DNA of 32,281 nucleotides from Verrucomicrobiia bacterium (lineage in GTDB: Bacteria; Verrucomicrobiota; Verrucomicrobiia; Verrucomicrobiales; DEV007): assembly GCA_030430255.1 (NCBI GenBank), contig JAUIGD010000023.1, positions 1 through 32,281 of the forward strand, read 5' to 3'. Positions 8,901-17,600 of this stretch are shown one piece after another; the stretch's first letter is position 1, and each line of letters begins with the position of its first letter. Made by a program: the position numbers and the translations under genes. The notes below the pieces were generated by a model. That model had not been told where the DNA came from and did no database searches. It saw only the letters and a list, made by a program, of their open reading frames with translations.

Positions 8901-10283
8901 GCGGAACAGGCGATGACCCTGGCGCGGGCCTTGTTGTTGGCGAAGGTGAGGGAAGGGAGGCACCAGGTGGTGGAGCGTGGGGGGTTCCTGTGGAGATGGG
9001 GTCGGGACGGGATGGCTCGGCACTGCGCCGGGTTCACGCTCATGGAGATCGTCGCCGAGGCGGGGGCTGCTGAGGAGTTCTGGTACGAGGAAAGCCAGTG
9101 GATTGAGGAGCGGATCTACGAAACGCCCACTCCGCTCGTCGCCGAGCTTCTCGCGGGTGGCATACCCGACTGGAGTCAGCACGCGGCACGGCTCTCGCAA
9201 GACGTATTCCTCGCCGTCGGCGCCAGCTCCTTCGTCCCGGCGCGCGGGAGGGCGGCGCTGCTGGCGTTGGCGGTCGAAAGGGTTCCGCTGGTCCCCCCGG
9301 GCGCGCACCTCCCGGGCGCGCGATTGCGGGTGCTGAATGCTTGGGCGCTGCTCGACACTGGCGGCGATGCCGCGCAGCAGGTCCGGGATCTGTTTGCCCA
9401 TGTGGAGGCGCAGCCGGCGATGGCGGACGTCGATCTCGCGGTCTGGCTCGAAGCGCTGGCGCCGCTGGCGATGGAAGTCGGGGAGGGGGATCGGTGGCTC
9501 GCGCTCGCCGATGGTCTGCTCGGGGAGGGGGGCGGCGATGCGCGGACCGAGGGGGCGGTGCTGCGCGCGCTGCGCGGTTTCGGGATTGACGCCGTGCGCC
9601 GCGGCATGGAGACGGAGGCCGGGAGGGCGGCGGCTCTGTTGGAGCCAGTCGTCGCGCGGCGGCTGGCGCGCAATACGCCGGACGCGACGCTGCAGAACCT
9701 GTTCGTGCTGCTGGCTGCAAGCGGCCGCCGTGCTACAGCGGAGGACGTGGCCGGACGCGTCGAGGACGAGGTACTGCGGGGCCAGTTGATGGAGCGGCTC
9801 GACCGTCCCGGGAGGTCGCCCGCCGCCGTCGGTGCGGGGGAGCTCGGGTCGCTGGGGCCCGCCGCAGAAGAAGGTGTCCGGATGGCGGAACACGGGGAGG
9901 GGTTCGCCCGGTTCCGCCGGTTCACGGTTACGCCGGGCTTGCCGTCCGGAGCCTTCGCCCGTGCGGATCTGACTTTGCGCGAAGGGGAGGGGGGAGTCGC
10001 GCTGAGGGTGGCTTTGAACCAGCCGCGGGCGATGATGATGCGCGAGATATGCGTAGAGCTGCAGATGCTCGGCGCGGACGGCTCCGTCGTGGGCAGTAAG
10101 ACGGCGGAGGGGAGCAGCTACGGTGTCTCCGGTCGTTGGGTGGAGGTGGAACTGGAAGCGGACAGCACGGGAGCGGAGAGCGCTGCGGTGGTGTTGTCGA
10201 TCGGGTCGAGGGGGGCAAAAGAGCCGGAGGGGGTGGTGATGATTGATGTCGGTGGGGTGGTGTTGGATCCGGTGGGCGGGTGA
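5955..10283 (+). CDS. Very large exported protein of unknown function
   Basis: A protein of 1442 residues that I do not recognise. It begins with a hydrophobic export signal (MQGLSGIWIGASLWCLSFACASG), which could be a Sec signal or a weak lipobox. Most of the chain is Ala/Leu/Glu-rich helix with recurring patterns such as RALLRILANRE and YLSTLYHLQLDYRSAQRWYRSAL that look like degenerate TPR repeats. The last 130 or so residues change character to beta-rich sequence (FRRFTVTPGLPSGAFARADL ... VVMIDVGGVVLDPVGG), resembling a jelly-roll of the carbohydrate-binding kind; this is inference. It starts 38 bases after glgB on the same strand, so it may be cotranscribed, and ends tail-to-tail with the pectate lyase gene. 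The frame upstream of 5955 overlaps glgB and is not coding. Confidence 0.8.
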   Translation: MQGLSGIWIGASLWCLSFACASGREPLPWHAEVWDAVDAALAGDAARVAEMWDAVLEAEPGLHEAVAERALLRILANREAEMTPGAYAALADVLWGADGEVPSKVRRLKTVGVLYEMAGGFDAFLDGLMASATDGGDPGRYRAALYLSTLYHLQLDYRSAQRWYRSALEAPRGEDGGLWEECAKVSPRVASATLLENLAAQELAGGLLEPESKLDVLAVGWGGDDRREALFRYWHARRPWEWLAAADAWRRRSEEDLLFAVGARMWIEGGRPELREPIQRLVVAQGLYEIGEGGLAVELLESVLALPVAPGTDSDPEVNDAGRFPKADQRRWSGDEDTLRLLACLLIEDAASLKRGERVAAEIEGRPQMSELRRLLWMRSGRVAGRSKAARELLESDRWAALDPVMRAECVGMIDNGPVGTISLRTALDRNWDTALALCRREPFDLRSVLAFADRSNGSDPRLGRGAAVAEAIWERERAGDLSENEVRAFHAWLESAPTQIWPQGVGIDPPVPGAGRHFGRWAIILQGERESLLPPGNNALWEGFLSRQYFAATRRRMGASVDVGGYSTGYFKVGPDGVAARGGEDSRFVRTVADTFRFVGGGLDRPRHVAGEWVRPEPGDTLRELESWVERRPEDVHLQLILAQVLLLEPDPRFGRKREPDEEGVGRARRALALLDSMPGLRGWRAEMVKRLRKLAAEAAGEKELAERLAAEIEAIEGEPVDCESSGWDAGLVVDAPPIRYVPLYKQIGVEKATALWLRPLPRLDLPDEGLQAAATALAIAGEIPGLLTELDAGFDSTADPVELRFRIYLLRRALQKASVKRPADHAERAQRDLRLLVQNGEGFGPAFLAEAASLLAEEDPPLAVVLLARAFAADPGVALDSEGDWVPLLEAMEPADLEPMAGACLAYLEGAVPEREGGAGSKAQRAIERRKDRALAIAGRLEEAEGDTAQAVRLAIAALVHCSYIGVSRDDLEPLRGRLDAEQAMTLARALLLAKVREGRHQVVERGGFLWRWGRDGMARHCAGFTLMEIVAEAGAAEEFWYEESQWIEERIYETPTPLVAELLAGGIPDWSQHAARLSQDVFLAVGASSFVPARGRAALLALAVERVPLVPPGAHLPGARLRVLNAWALLDTGGDAAQQVRDLFAHVEAQPAMADVDLAVWLEALAPLAMEVGEGDRWLALADGLLGEGGGDARTEGAVLRALRGFGIDAVRRGMETEAGRAAALLEPVVARRLARNTPDATLQNLFVLLAASGRRATAEDVAGRVEDEVLRGQLMERLDRPGRSPAAVGAGELGSLGPAAEEGVRMAEHGEGFARFRRFTVTPGLPSGAFARADLTLREGEGGVALRVALNQPRAMMMREICVELQMLGADGSVVGSKTAEGSSYGVSGRWVEVELEADSTGAESAAVVLSIGSRGAKEPEGVVMIDVGGVVLDPVGG

Positions 10284-10326
10284 GCCCGTCGTCGGCGCGG
10301 TCGGGTTGGTGGTTGGGAAGCTGCAC

Positions 10327-12528
10327 TCAGCCCCCGCCCGCAGCGAGGGCGTTGAGGTAGTCCTCGAGATTCGTGTAGCCGTCGCCGTCGGGGTCTCCCG
10401 CCCCATCGCCCGGGTCGGCCGGGTCCAGCCCGCGCGCCCGCTCCCACCGGTCCGGCATGCCGTCGCGGTCGATGTCCCAACCCTCGGGGCGGCGGATCTC
10501 CGGGTAGTGCTCCCAGCCGCCGACATCGGCCTGCGAATCCGGCAGGCCGGGGAGCCCGGACTTGCTTCCCCTGAAGGTCGCCGTGCCGGTGCGGGTTTCG
10601 CGCACCACCCGCGTGTCGTGCTCGTCGAGCGCGGGGACGTTGCAGCCGACGTCGGCGAGCACGTCCCCGAAGGCTTCGTCGGCGCCCTGGGTGGTGACGT
10701 GGTGCGCGAAGAACGGCGTCGCGACCGTGACGGGGGCCGCCTGCTCGCCGCGCGGTCGCACACCGGCCAGGGGCGGCAGCGGACCCTCGGGGCCGAACGC
10801 GCCCTCGGTGCGGTTGCCCTCGACGTAATATTGCTGCGGGCCGAAGGCGGGGTTTTCGAACTGCGGGTTCAAGTAGCCGAGGGGCCGGCTGGCGGGGCCG
10901 GGTTTGTAGTAGTTGCCGACGAACTGCACCTGGCGGGCGCCGCCGTCGGTCGTGCGCGAATGCCAGTTGTAGACGACGTTGTTGCGGAGATCGAGCCGCC
11001 CGGCGTGGCGGTTGGCCTGGTCGATGCCGCCCGCCAGCGACCAGTTCCGGCCGGCGTTGTGGGCGAGGAGGTTGTGGTGGAAGCTACCGACCTCGCCGCC
11101 GATCGAGGCCGCGTAGCCGTGGGCGGCACCCTCGCCGTACTTGCGGTGGCCGGCGACGTTCAACGCCTCCGAGATCAGGCAGCGTTGCAGGGTGATGTTC
11201 TTGGCGCCGCGCGAGCTGAAGGCCTCGTCGATCGACCACGAGATCGAGCAGTGGTCGATGATGCAGTGGTCGGCACCGGCGAGCCCCATGCCGTCCATCG
11301 TCTCACCGGAGAGGTCGCCGAGGCGGAGGCGGATGAAGCGCACCACCGTATCGCGCGCGCCGAGCCCGCCGAAGCTGTACCCCCGGAGGCAGATGCCCTT
11401 GCCCGGCGCCGTCTGGCCGGCGACGGTCAGGAACGCGTTGTCGCCCCGGAAGAGGAGCTTCGACTCCAGGGTGATGAGCCCGGAGACATCGAACACGACG
11501 GTGCGCGGCCCGGTCGCTTCGACCGCGGCACGGAGCGAGCCGGGGCCGGAGTCGGCGAGGCTGGTGACGTGGATCACGCGGCCGCCGCGGCCGCCGATCG
11601 CGAAGCGCCCGTACCCCTCGGCGCCGGGGAAGGCGGGCTGGCGCACGCGGAAGCGCCAAGGGTCGCCGCGGGTGACGGCGCCGGTGCGATCGATGCTGTC
11701 CACCCGCCAACAGTAGTGCAGCAGCGAGTCCCGTGTCACCGCCGCGCGGAACGTGTGGCCGGCCGTCTCGCCGAGCGGGCCGGCCGCCGCCAGCGCCCGT
11801 GCGGCCGCGGCGGGGTCGCGATCGGCCGCGATGTGGACGCGGTGGGAGACGGCGCCGGGGGCGGGCTGCCAAGCCAGCGCGACCGTGCCGCCGTCGCCGT
11901 CGGCGTGGTGGTCGAGGTGGGGCGGCTGGGGTTTCAGGGCCTTCTTGCGCGGGTCGGCGACGTCGAGCGCGAAGCCGTTGAGCAGCGCCGTCCCGCCAGG
12001 TCCGGCGCCGATGCGGATGACGGCGGGCGCGTCGGCGGCAACCTCGAACTCGAGGTAGGAGGTGCCGAGCTCATCGTCGTGCGAAGCCTCGGTCGATGAC
12101 ACGAACGGGTCGCCGGTCCGGGCGCCGCAGGCGATGCCCATCGGCTGCGGCCGATCCGGCCAGTGGTGGAAGCCCACAAAGCGATGCCGGCCGGGCGTCA
12201 GCCCGCGGAGTTCGAGCTCGAGCGCCGCCGGCCCGTCGCCGCCGACCATCACGCCGTCCGCGCCGACGGTCAGGCCGCCCGCGACGAGCGCCTTCCCGCC
12301 GATGCGCTGAAGCGCGCTCCCGTCCGCTGCGCGCAGGGCCACCGCGACGCCGCCGAAGGTCGCCGCGGCCCCGCTGCCGGACGGGGCCCAGCTCTCCCAA
12401 CCCTCGCTCCGCATGTCGCTGCGCCCGTGCGTGTCGAGATCGACCCACAGCGGCGCGGCGAAGGCGGTCTGGGCGCCGGGCGGGAGGGTGGCGGCGGCGA
12501 GGGCGAGGGCGATGGACGGGCGGAGCAT
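10327..12528 (-). CDS. Secreted pectate lyase-like (PL1) beta-helix protein with Asp-rich C-terminal tail
   Basis: A secreted polysaccharide lyase candidate of 733 residues. A signal peptide (MLRPSIALALAAATLPPGAQTAFA) is followed by a roughly 200-residue N-terminal region ending in a fibronectin-III-like stretch (HADGDGGTVALAWQPAPGAV ... YCWRVDSIDRTGAV). The pectate-lyase core begins at FPGAEGYGRFAIGGRGGRV and contains VIHVTSLADSGPGSLRAAV, VVFDVSGLI and the helix rungs DHCIIDHCSISWSIDEAFS. The C-terminal tail has Ca-binding, thrombospondin-3-like loops (DIDRDGMPDRWE, DPDGDGYTNLEDYLN). The likely role is degrading algal or plant pectin outside the cell. The start codon lies 9 bases after the trkA stop, so it probably belongs to the maf-trkA-lyase run. 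The substrate is not determined by what can be read here. Confidence 0.88.
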   Translation of the reverse strand: MLRPSIALALAAATLPPGAQTAFAAPLWVDLDTHGRSDMRSEGWESWAPSGSGAAATFGGVAVALRAADGSALQRIGGKALVAGGLTVGADGVMVGGDGPAALELELRGLTPGRHRFVGFHHWPDRPQPMGIACGARTGDPFVSSTEASHDDELGTSYLEFEVAADAPAVIRIGAGPGGTALLNGFALDVADPRKKALKPQPPHLDHHADGDGGTVALAWQPAPGAVSHRVHIAADRDPAAAARALAAAGPLGETAGHTFRAAVTRDSLLHYCWRVDSIDRTGAVTRGDPWRFRVRQPAFPGAEGYGRFAIGGRGGRVIHVTSLADSGPGSLRAAVEATGPRTVVFDVSGLITLESKLLFRGDNAFLTVAGQTAPGKGICLRGYSFGGLGARDTVVRFIRLRLGDLSGETMDGMGLAGADHCIIDHCSISWSIDEAFSSRGAKNITLQRCLISEALNVAGHRKYGEGAAHGYAASIGGEVGSFHHNLLAHNAGRNWSLAGGIDQANRHAGRLDLRNNVVYNWHSRTTDGGARQVQFVGNYYKPGPASRPLGYLNPQFENPAFGPQQYYVEGNRTEGAFGPEGPLPPLAGVRPRGEQAAPVTVATPFFAHHVTTQGADEAFGDVLADVGCNVPALDEHDTRVVRETRTGTATFRGSKSGLPGLPDSQADVGGWEHYPEIRRPEGWDIDRDGMPDRWERARGLDPADPGDGAGDPDGDGYTNLEDYLNALAAGGG

Positions 12529-12536
12529 CCCTTCGT

Positions 12537-13883
12537 TCAGGTCACCAGTTTGACGAGTTTCTTCTTCGCCTTGCGGTCGACGGTGGCGAAGAGGTTGTCG
12601 CCGGCTTCGATCTCGTCGTCGGCGGCGGGGACCGAAGCGTGGATGCCTTTGATGTGGGCGACGAGGACGCAGCCTTCCGGCCAGGAGACCTCGCCGATCT
12701 TGCAGCCGGCGGCCTTGCTGCCCTTGCGCACGGTGATCTCGATGATCTCGCCGGCGCGGAGCTTCTTCACGACATGGTACTTGTCGGAGGTGATGAAGCG
12801 CATGAGCTCGCGGCGGGTGGCCTCGCGCGGGCTGACGGCGCCCGTGATCCCGAGCTGCGAACCCGCCTGGCCGAGGGCGTCGGCATAGTCGGAACGGTGG
12901 ATGAGGGTGAGGCAATGCTTGGTGCCGAGATTCGAGGCCTGCAGGCAGGTCATGACGTTGTCCTCGTCGCTCTGCGTGGTGGCGATGAAGAAATCGGCAT
13001 CGCCGACCTGCTCCTCCCGCAGTTCGTTGACCGAGGTGGCGTCGGCGTTGATGACGGTGACTTCGCCGAGCTCGTCGGCGAGGCGTTCGGCGAGGGCGGG
13101 GTCGCGCTCGAAGATGCGCACCTTGCAGTTCCAGCCGCTAATCATCTGTGCGAGCGAGAAGCCGTACTCGCCGCCGCCGAGGATCACGACGCGCATCGGG
13201 CGGTCTTTCTCGACGCCGGTCTGCAGCATGGCGGCAGTCTCGTGGAGTTTGTGCGGCTCGCCGAAGAGGGTGACGAGGTCGCCGGCCTCGACGGCGCGGT
13301 CGGCGCCCGGGACAAAGGCGTCGTCGCCGCGCAGGATCGAGCCGATGCGGACGCGGGGCGGCAGCTTGATCTGGCGCAGGGTTTTGCCGCAGGCCTCGCT
13401 GCGGTCGGAGACCAGCACCTGTTGGATCTCGACGCGGCCGCGGGCGATCTCATCGACGGAGATCGAGTCCGGGTTGCGCACGAACTTGGAGAGCTCGACG
13501 GCGGAGAGGCGCTCCGAACTGAACAGGTGGTCGATGCCGAAATGGCTGCGGTAGTCGAACAGCCACTCCTCGCGCAAGAGCCCCGGGGAGGTGCGGCAGA
13601 TGGTCTTCTGAGCACCGAGCTGCTTGGCGACCGCGCAGGAGACGAGGTTGGTGTTGTCGTCGCTGGTGAGGGCGAGGAAGAGCTCGCACTCCGGGGCGCC
13701 GACCTCGATCAGGGTGTTCACCGACGCGCCGTTCGCGCTGACGACACGGGCATCGACCTCGGCGCCGAAGGTCGCGGCGAGCTCGGGGTCGCGCTCGATG
13801 ACGGCGATGTTGTGGGCCGCGCCGGAGAGGCTGGCGGCGAGGTGGCGGCCGATCTCGCCGGCGCCGACGATGATGATGTTCAT
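12537..13883 (-). CDS. trkA: Trk system potassium uptake regulatory subunit TrkA
   Basis: Cytoplasmic NAD(H)-binding gating protein of Trk potassium channels, 448 residues. It has the duplicated RCK layout: a first Rossmann domain with MNIIIVGAGEIGRHLA and an acidic IERD after strand 2, a first RCK_C (about residues 140-220), a second Rossmann domain with RVVILGGGEYGFSLAQ and IFERD, and a second RCK_C ending KKKLVKLVT. Both dinucleotide loops are intact. No trkH/trkG membrane subunit is present, so its partner must be encoded elsewhere. It is 45 bases downstream of maf and 8 bases upstream of the lyase. Confidence 0.95.
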   Translation of the reverse strand: MNIIIVGAGEIGRHLAASLSGAAHNIAVIERDPELAATFGAEVDARVVSANGASVNTLIEVGAPECELFLALTSDDNTNLVSCAVAKQLGAQKTICRTSPGLLREEWLFDYRSHFGIDHLFSSERLSAVELSKFVRNPDSISVDEIARGRVEIQQVLVSDRSEACGKTLRQIKLPPRVRIGSILRGDDAFVPGADRAVEAGDLVTLFGEPHKLHETAAMLQTGVEKDRPMRVVILGGGEYGFSLAQMISGWNCKVRIFERDPALAERLADELGEVTVINADATSVNELREEQVGDADFFIATTQSDEDNVMTCLQASNLGTKHCLTLIHRSDYADALGQAGSQLGITGAVSPREATRRELMRFITSDKYHVVKKLRAGEIIEITVRKGSKAAGCKIGEVSWPEGCVLVAHIKGIHASVPAADDEIEAGDNLFATVDRKAKKKLVKLVT

Positions 13884-13928
13884 CCTTTGGGCATGGAGGG
13901 GTGGAGGTGGAAGATGCGGAGGCCGCGG

Positions 13929-14519
13929 CTACGGCGCCGGCGCGGGGTGGATGCCGAAGCGATCGGCGAGGGCGGCGCCGACTTCATCCATCGGCAGGCC
14001 GACGACGTTGGTGTAGCTGCCCGCGGTGCGCGCGATGATCTCCTCGCCGTGTTCCTGGGCGGCGTAGGCGCCGGCTTTGTCGAGCGGTTGGATCAGGGAG
14101 AGGTAGCGCCGGATGCCCGCGCGGGTCAGCGGGCGGAAGGTGACGTCGGTGACGGCGTGGAGCGCGTGCGCGGCATCGCCGCGGAGCAGGGCGACGCCGG
14201 TGATGACCTGGTGGGTCTTGCCGACCAGCCGGGCGAGCATGGCTTCGGCGTCCGCCAAATCGACGGGCTTGCCGAGCGGTTCGCTGTCGAGGAACACCAG
14301 CGTGTCGGCGCCGAGCACCACCGCGTCGGGATGCGCGGCGGCGACCGGCGCGGCCTTGATGCGCGCGTTGGTCTCCGTGAGTTCGGCAGGAGGCAAGTGC
14401 GTGCCGTGCAGTTCTTCCGCGTCCGAGGGCAGGACTTCGAATTCGAAGCCCGCCCCCAGCAGGAGGTCGCGGCGGCGCGGGGAGCCGGAAGCGAGGATGA
14501 GGGGAGGGGAGGCGATGAT
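13929..14519 (-). CDS. maf: Maf family nucleoside triphosphate pyrophosphatase (start uncertain)
   Basis: House-cleaning pyrophosphatase that hydrolyses non-canonical or pyrimidine NTPs. The frame reads LILASGSPRRRDLLLGAG, then ETNARIKA, VVLGADTLVF, GKPVDLADAEAML, THQVITGVAL and GAYAAQEHGEEIIARTAGSYTNVVGLPM, covering the family from the phosphate-binding loop to the end. The oddity is the 5' end: between an in-frame stop near 14553 and the LASGSPRR motif there is no ATG, GTG or TTG. The first ordinary start in frame (TTG 14396) would remove the essential loop. The ATC-ATC pair at 14514-14519 sits where the family start is expected and is used here as the provisional limit. Options are a rare ATC start, a start in another frame followed by a frameshift, or a sequence error. 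Confidence 0.8.
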   Translation of the reverse strand: MIASPPLILASGSPRRRDLLLGAGFEFEVLPSDAEELHGTHLPPAELTETNARIKAAPVAAAHPDAVVLGADTLVFLDSEPLGKPVDLADAEAMLARLVGKTHQVITGVALLRGDAAHALHAVTDVTFRPLTRAGIRRYLSLIQPLDKAGAYAAQEHGEEIIARTAGSYTNVVGLPMDEVGAALADRFGIHPAPAP

Positions 14520-14600
14520 CGGAGGTTGGGGTTGGTTGGGGCGGCGCGGGCGCCACGGAACTTAATCAACGAATCTCCCAATGATCCAATCAACTCCCAA

Positions 14601-14628
14601 CAACATATCAACAAATCATGATATGTTG
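14601..14628 (+). promoter_or_regulatory. AT-rich palindrome upstream of metH, candidate operator
   Basis: Perfect 10-bp inverted repeat CAACATATCA/TGATATGTTG at 14601-14610 and 14619-14628 with an 8-base centre, in an AT-rich island inside very GC-rich DNA. It is 47 bases before the metH start and within the divergent maf/metH gap. The ATATCA-N8-TGATAT core recalls operators of ArsR-family regulators such as SahR, which control methionine-cycle genes in other phyla; this link is inference. Confidence 0.45.
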
Positions 14629-14674
14629 ATATATCGTGTTGAAGCCTGATTTTGGGGGGCTAAACTGCGTCTCG

Positions 14675-17600
14675 ATGGCCAGAGAATCCTGCGAACCCGA
14701 ACTTCGGAAGCTATTGAGCGAGCGCATCGCCGTCCTCGACGGGGCGATGGGCACGACGATTCGTGGATACGGGCTCGACGAGGCGGCGGCGCGCGGGGAG
14801 CGATTCCGATCGAACGCCAAAGACCTGCTCAACAACGGCGACATCCTCTCGCTGACGCGGCCGGACGTGATCGCGGACATCCACCGGCGATTCTATGAGG
14901 CCGGGTCGGACATCGCCGAGACCAACACTTTCTCAGCCACCTCGCTGGCGCAGAGCGAGTTCTTCGTCGAGGACCCGCGGGAGACCGGCAAGGGGCGCAA
15001 AGACCCGGAGTTTTTCCAGAAGATCATCGACGACCCGTTCCTCAACCAACTGGCGTGGGAGATGAACGTCGAATCGGCCAAGCTGTGCCGGGCGGAGGCG
15101 GACAAGGTGGCGGAGGCGACGGGGGTGAAGCGCTATGTCGCCGGGGCGATCGGGCCGTTGACGGTCTCCCTCACGCAGTCGCCAGACGCCGAGGACGCGG
15201 GCTTCCGGACGGTGGACTTCGACCAGGTCAAGGCCGCCTACGCGCATCAGGTGCGGGCCTTGATCGAAGGGGGGTGCGACATCCTGATGGTCGAAACCAT
15301 CTTCGATGCGCTCAATGCGAAGGCGGCGACGGTGGCGATCCGCGAGGTGTTCGACGCCGACGGGGTCGAGCTCCCGTTGATCGTCTCGGCGGCGGTCGGC
15401 ATGGGCGGTGAGACGATGATCTCGGCGCTCAAGGTCGAGGCGCTGGCCAACGCCTTCGCCCATGCGCACCCGCTCGCCATCGGCCTCAACTGCTCTCTCG
15501 GCCCGGACCTGATGCGGCCGTTCTTGGCCGAGCTCGCCGCCAAGACCAGCGCCTTCGTCTCGGCCTACCCGAACGCGGGCCTGCCCAACCCGCTGGCGCC
15601 GACGGGTTTCGATCTGCTGCCGCCGGACATGGCGGCGCACACCAGGGACTTCGCCGAAGGGGGGCTGGTGAACCTGATCGGCGGCTGCTGCGGCAACACG
15701 CCGGAGCACGTCGCGGCGATCGCCGAAGAGGCCAGGAAGCACCCGCCCCGCGCGATCCCGGACATCGAGCCGGTCATGCGCCTCAGCGGCTCCGAAGCCT
15801 ACAACCACACGCGGGACAAGAACTTCCTCATGATCGGCGAGCGGACGAACGTCGCCGGCTCGCCGCGTTTCGCCAAGATGATCAAGGAGGGGCGGCTCGA
15901 GGACGCGGTGGGCGTCGCCCGCCAACAGGTCGAGAACGGCGCCAACGTCATCGATGTCTGCATGGACGAGGGCCTGATCGACGGCGTCGAGATGATGACC
16001 AAGTTCCTCAACCTGGTCGCCGCAGAACCGGACGTGACCAAGGTGCCGATCATGGTCGACAGCTCCGACTGGCCCGTGCTCGAGGCCGGCCTGAAGTGCC
16101 TGCAGGGCAAGGGGATCGTCAACTCGATCTCGCTCAAGGAGGGCGAGGACAAGTTCGTGGAGCACGCCCGCAAGGTGATGAAGTACGGCGCTGCGGTGGT
16201 GGTGATGGCCTTCGACGAGGAGGGGCAGGCGGCCACCTACGAAGACCGGATCCGCATCTGCGAGCGCGCCTACCGCATCCTCGTCGACAAGGTCGGTTTC
16301 AACCCGCAAGACATCATCTTCGACCCGAACATCCTGACTGTCGCGACGGGGATGGAGGAGCACAACAACTACGCCGTCGATTTCATCGAGGCGACGCGCT
16401 GGATCAAAGCGAACCTGCCCGGCGCGAAGGTCAGCGGAGGGGTGTCGAACATCTCCTTCGGCTTCCGCGGCAACAACGTCGTCCGCGAGGCGATGCACTC
16501 CGCTTTCCTCTACCACGCCATCAGGGCGGGGATGGACATGGGCATCGTCAACGCGGGGATGCTCGAGGTCTACGAGGAGATCCCGAGAGAGTTGCTCGAC
16601 AAGGTCGAGGACGTGCTGTTGAACCGGCATCCGGGCGCCACAGAGGCGTTGATCGACTACGCGGAGCAGTTCAAGGGGCAGGCCGGCAAGAAGAAGGAGG
16701 TCGACCTGGGCTGGCGCGAGGCGCCGGTCGAGAAGCGCCTCGAGCACGCGCTGCTGAAGGGCATCACCGATTTCATCGACGAGGACACGGAGGAGGCGCG
16801 GGCGAAATACGGCAAGCCGCTGAAGGTCATCGAGGGGCCGCTGATGGACGGGATGGGGATCGTCGGCGACCTGTTCGGAGCCGGGAAGATGTTCCTGCCG
16901 CAGGTGGTGAAGAGCGCGCGGGTGATGAAGAAGAGCGTCGCCTACCTGGAGCCGTTCATGGAGGCGGAGAAGGCGGCGGGCGAGAGCGCGGGGAAGATCC
17001 TGATGGCCACGGTCAAGGGCGATGTGCACGACATCGGCAAGAACATCGTCGGCGTCGTGCTCGCCTGCAACAACTACGAGGTCATCGACATGGGCGTGAT
17101 GGTGCCCTGCGAGAAGATTTTGGCCAAAGCCGAAGAGGTCGGCGCGGACGTGATCGGCCTCAGCGGACTGATCACGCCGAGCCTCGACGAGATGATGCAT
17201 GTCGCGTCCGAGATGGAGCGCGCGGGGATGCGGACGCCGCTGTTGATCGGCGGCGCGACGACGAGCGCGGCGCACACGGCGATCAAGATCGCGCCGAACT
17301 ACCCCTCGGGCAGCGTGGTGCACGTCCTCGACGCCAGCCGCAGCGTGCCGGTGGTGACCTCGCTGTTGAGCGAGGACGGCCGCGACGCGTTCGTCGCCAA
17401 GAACGAGGCGCGCCATGTCGAGCTGGTGGAGAAGTTCGGCGGCGGGCCGAAGAAGGAGCTGATCTCGCTCGAGGAGGCGCGGGGGAACAAGTTCACCTGT
17501 GATTGGGCGACGGTGGAGGTGGCGGAGCCGAGTGGCGGGAGCAGGGATGCTGGCGCCACCTTCCTTGATCGTGACCGAGGAATTGCTGTCTCGGAGAGAA

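Noticed and set aside
10243-14621. Long plus-strand frames opposite the lyase, trkA and maf genes
   Set aside because: They mirror well-supported minus-strand genes and show no family motifs.
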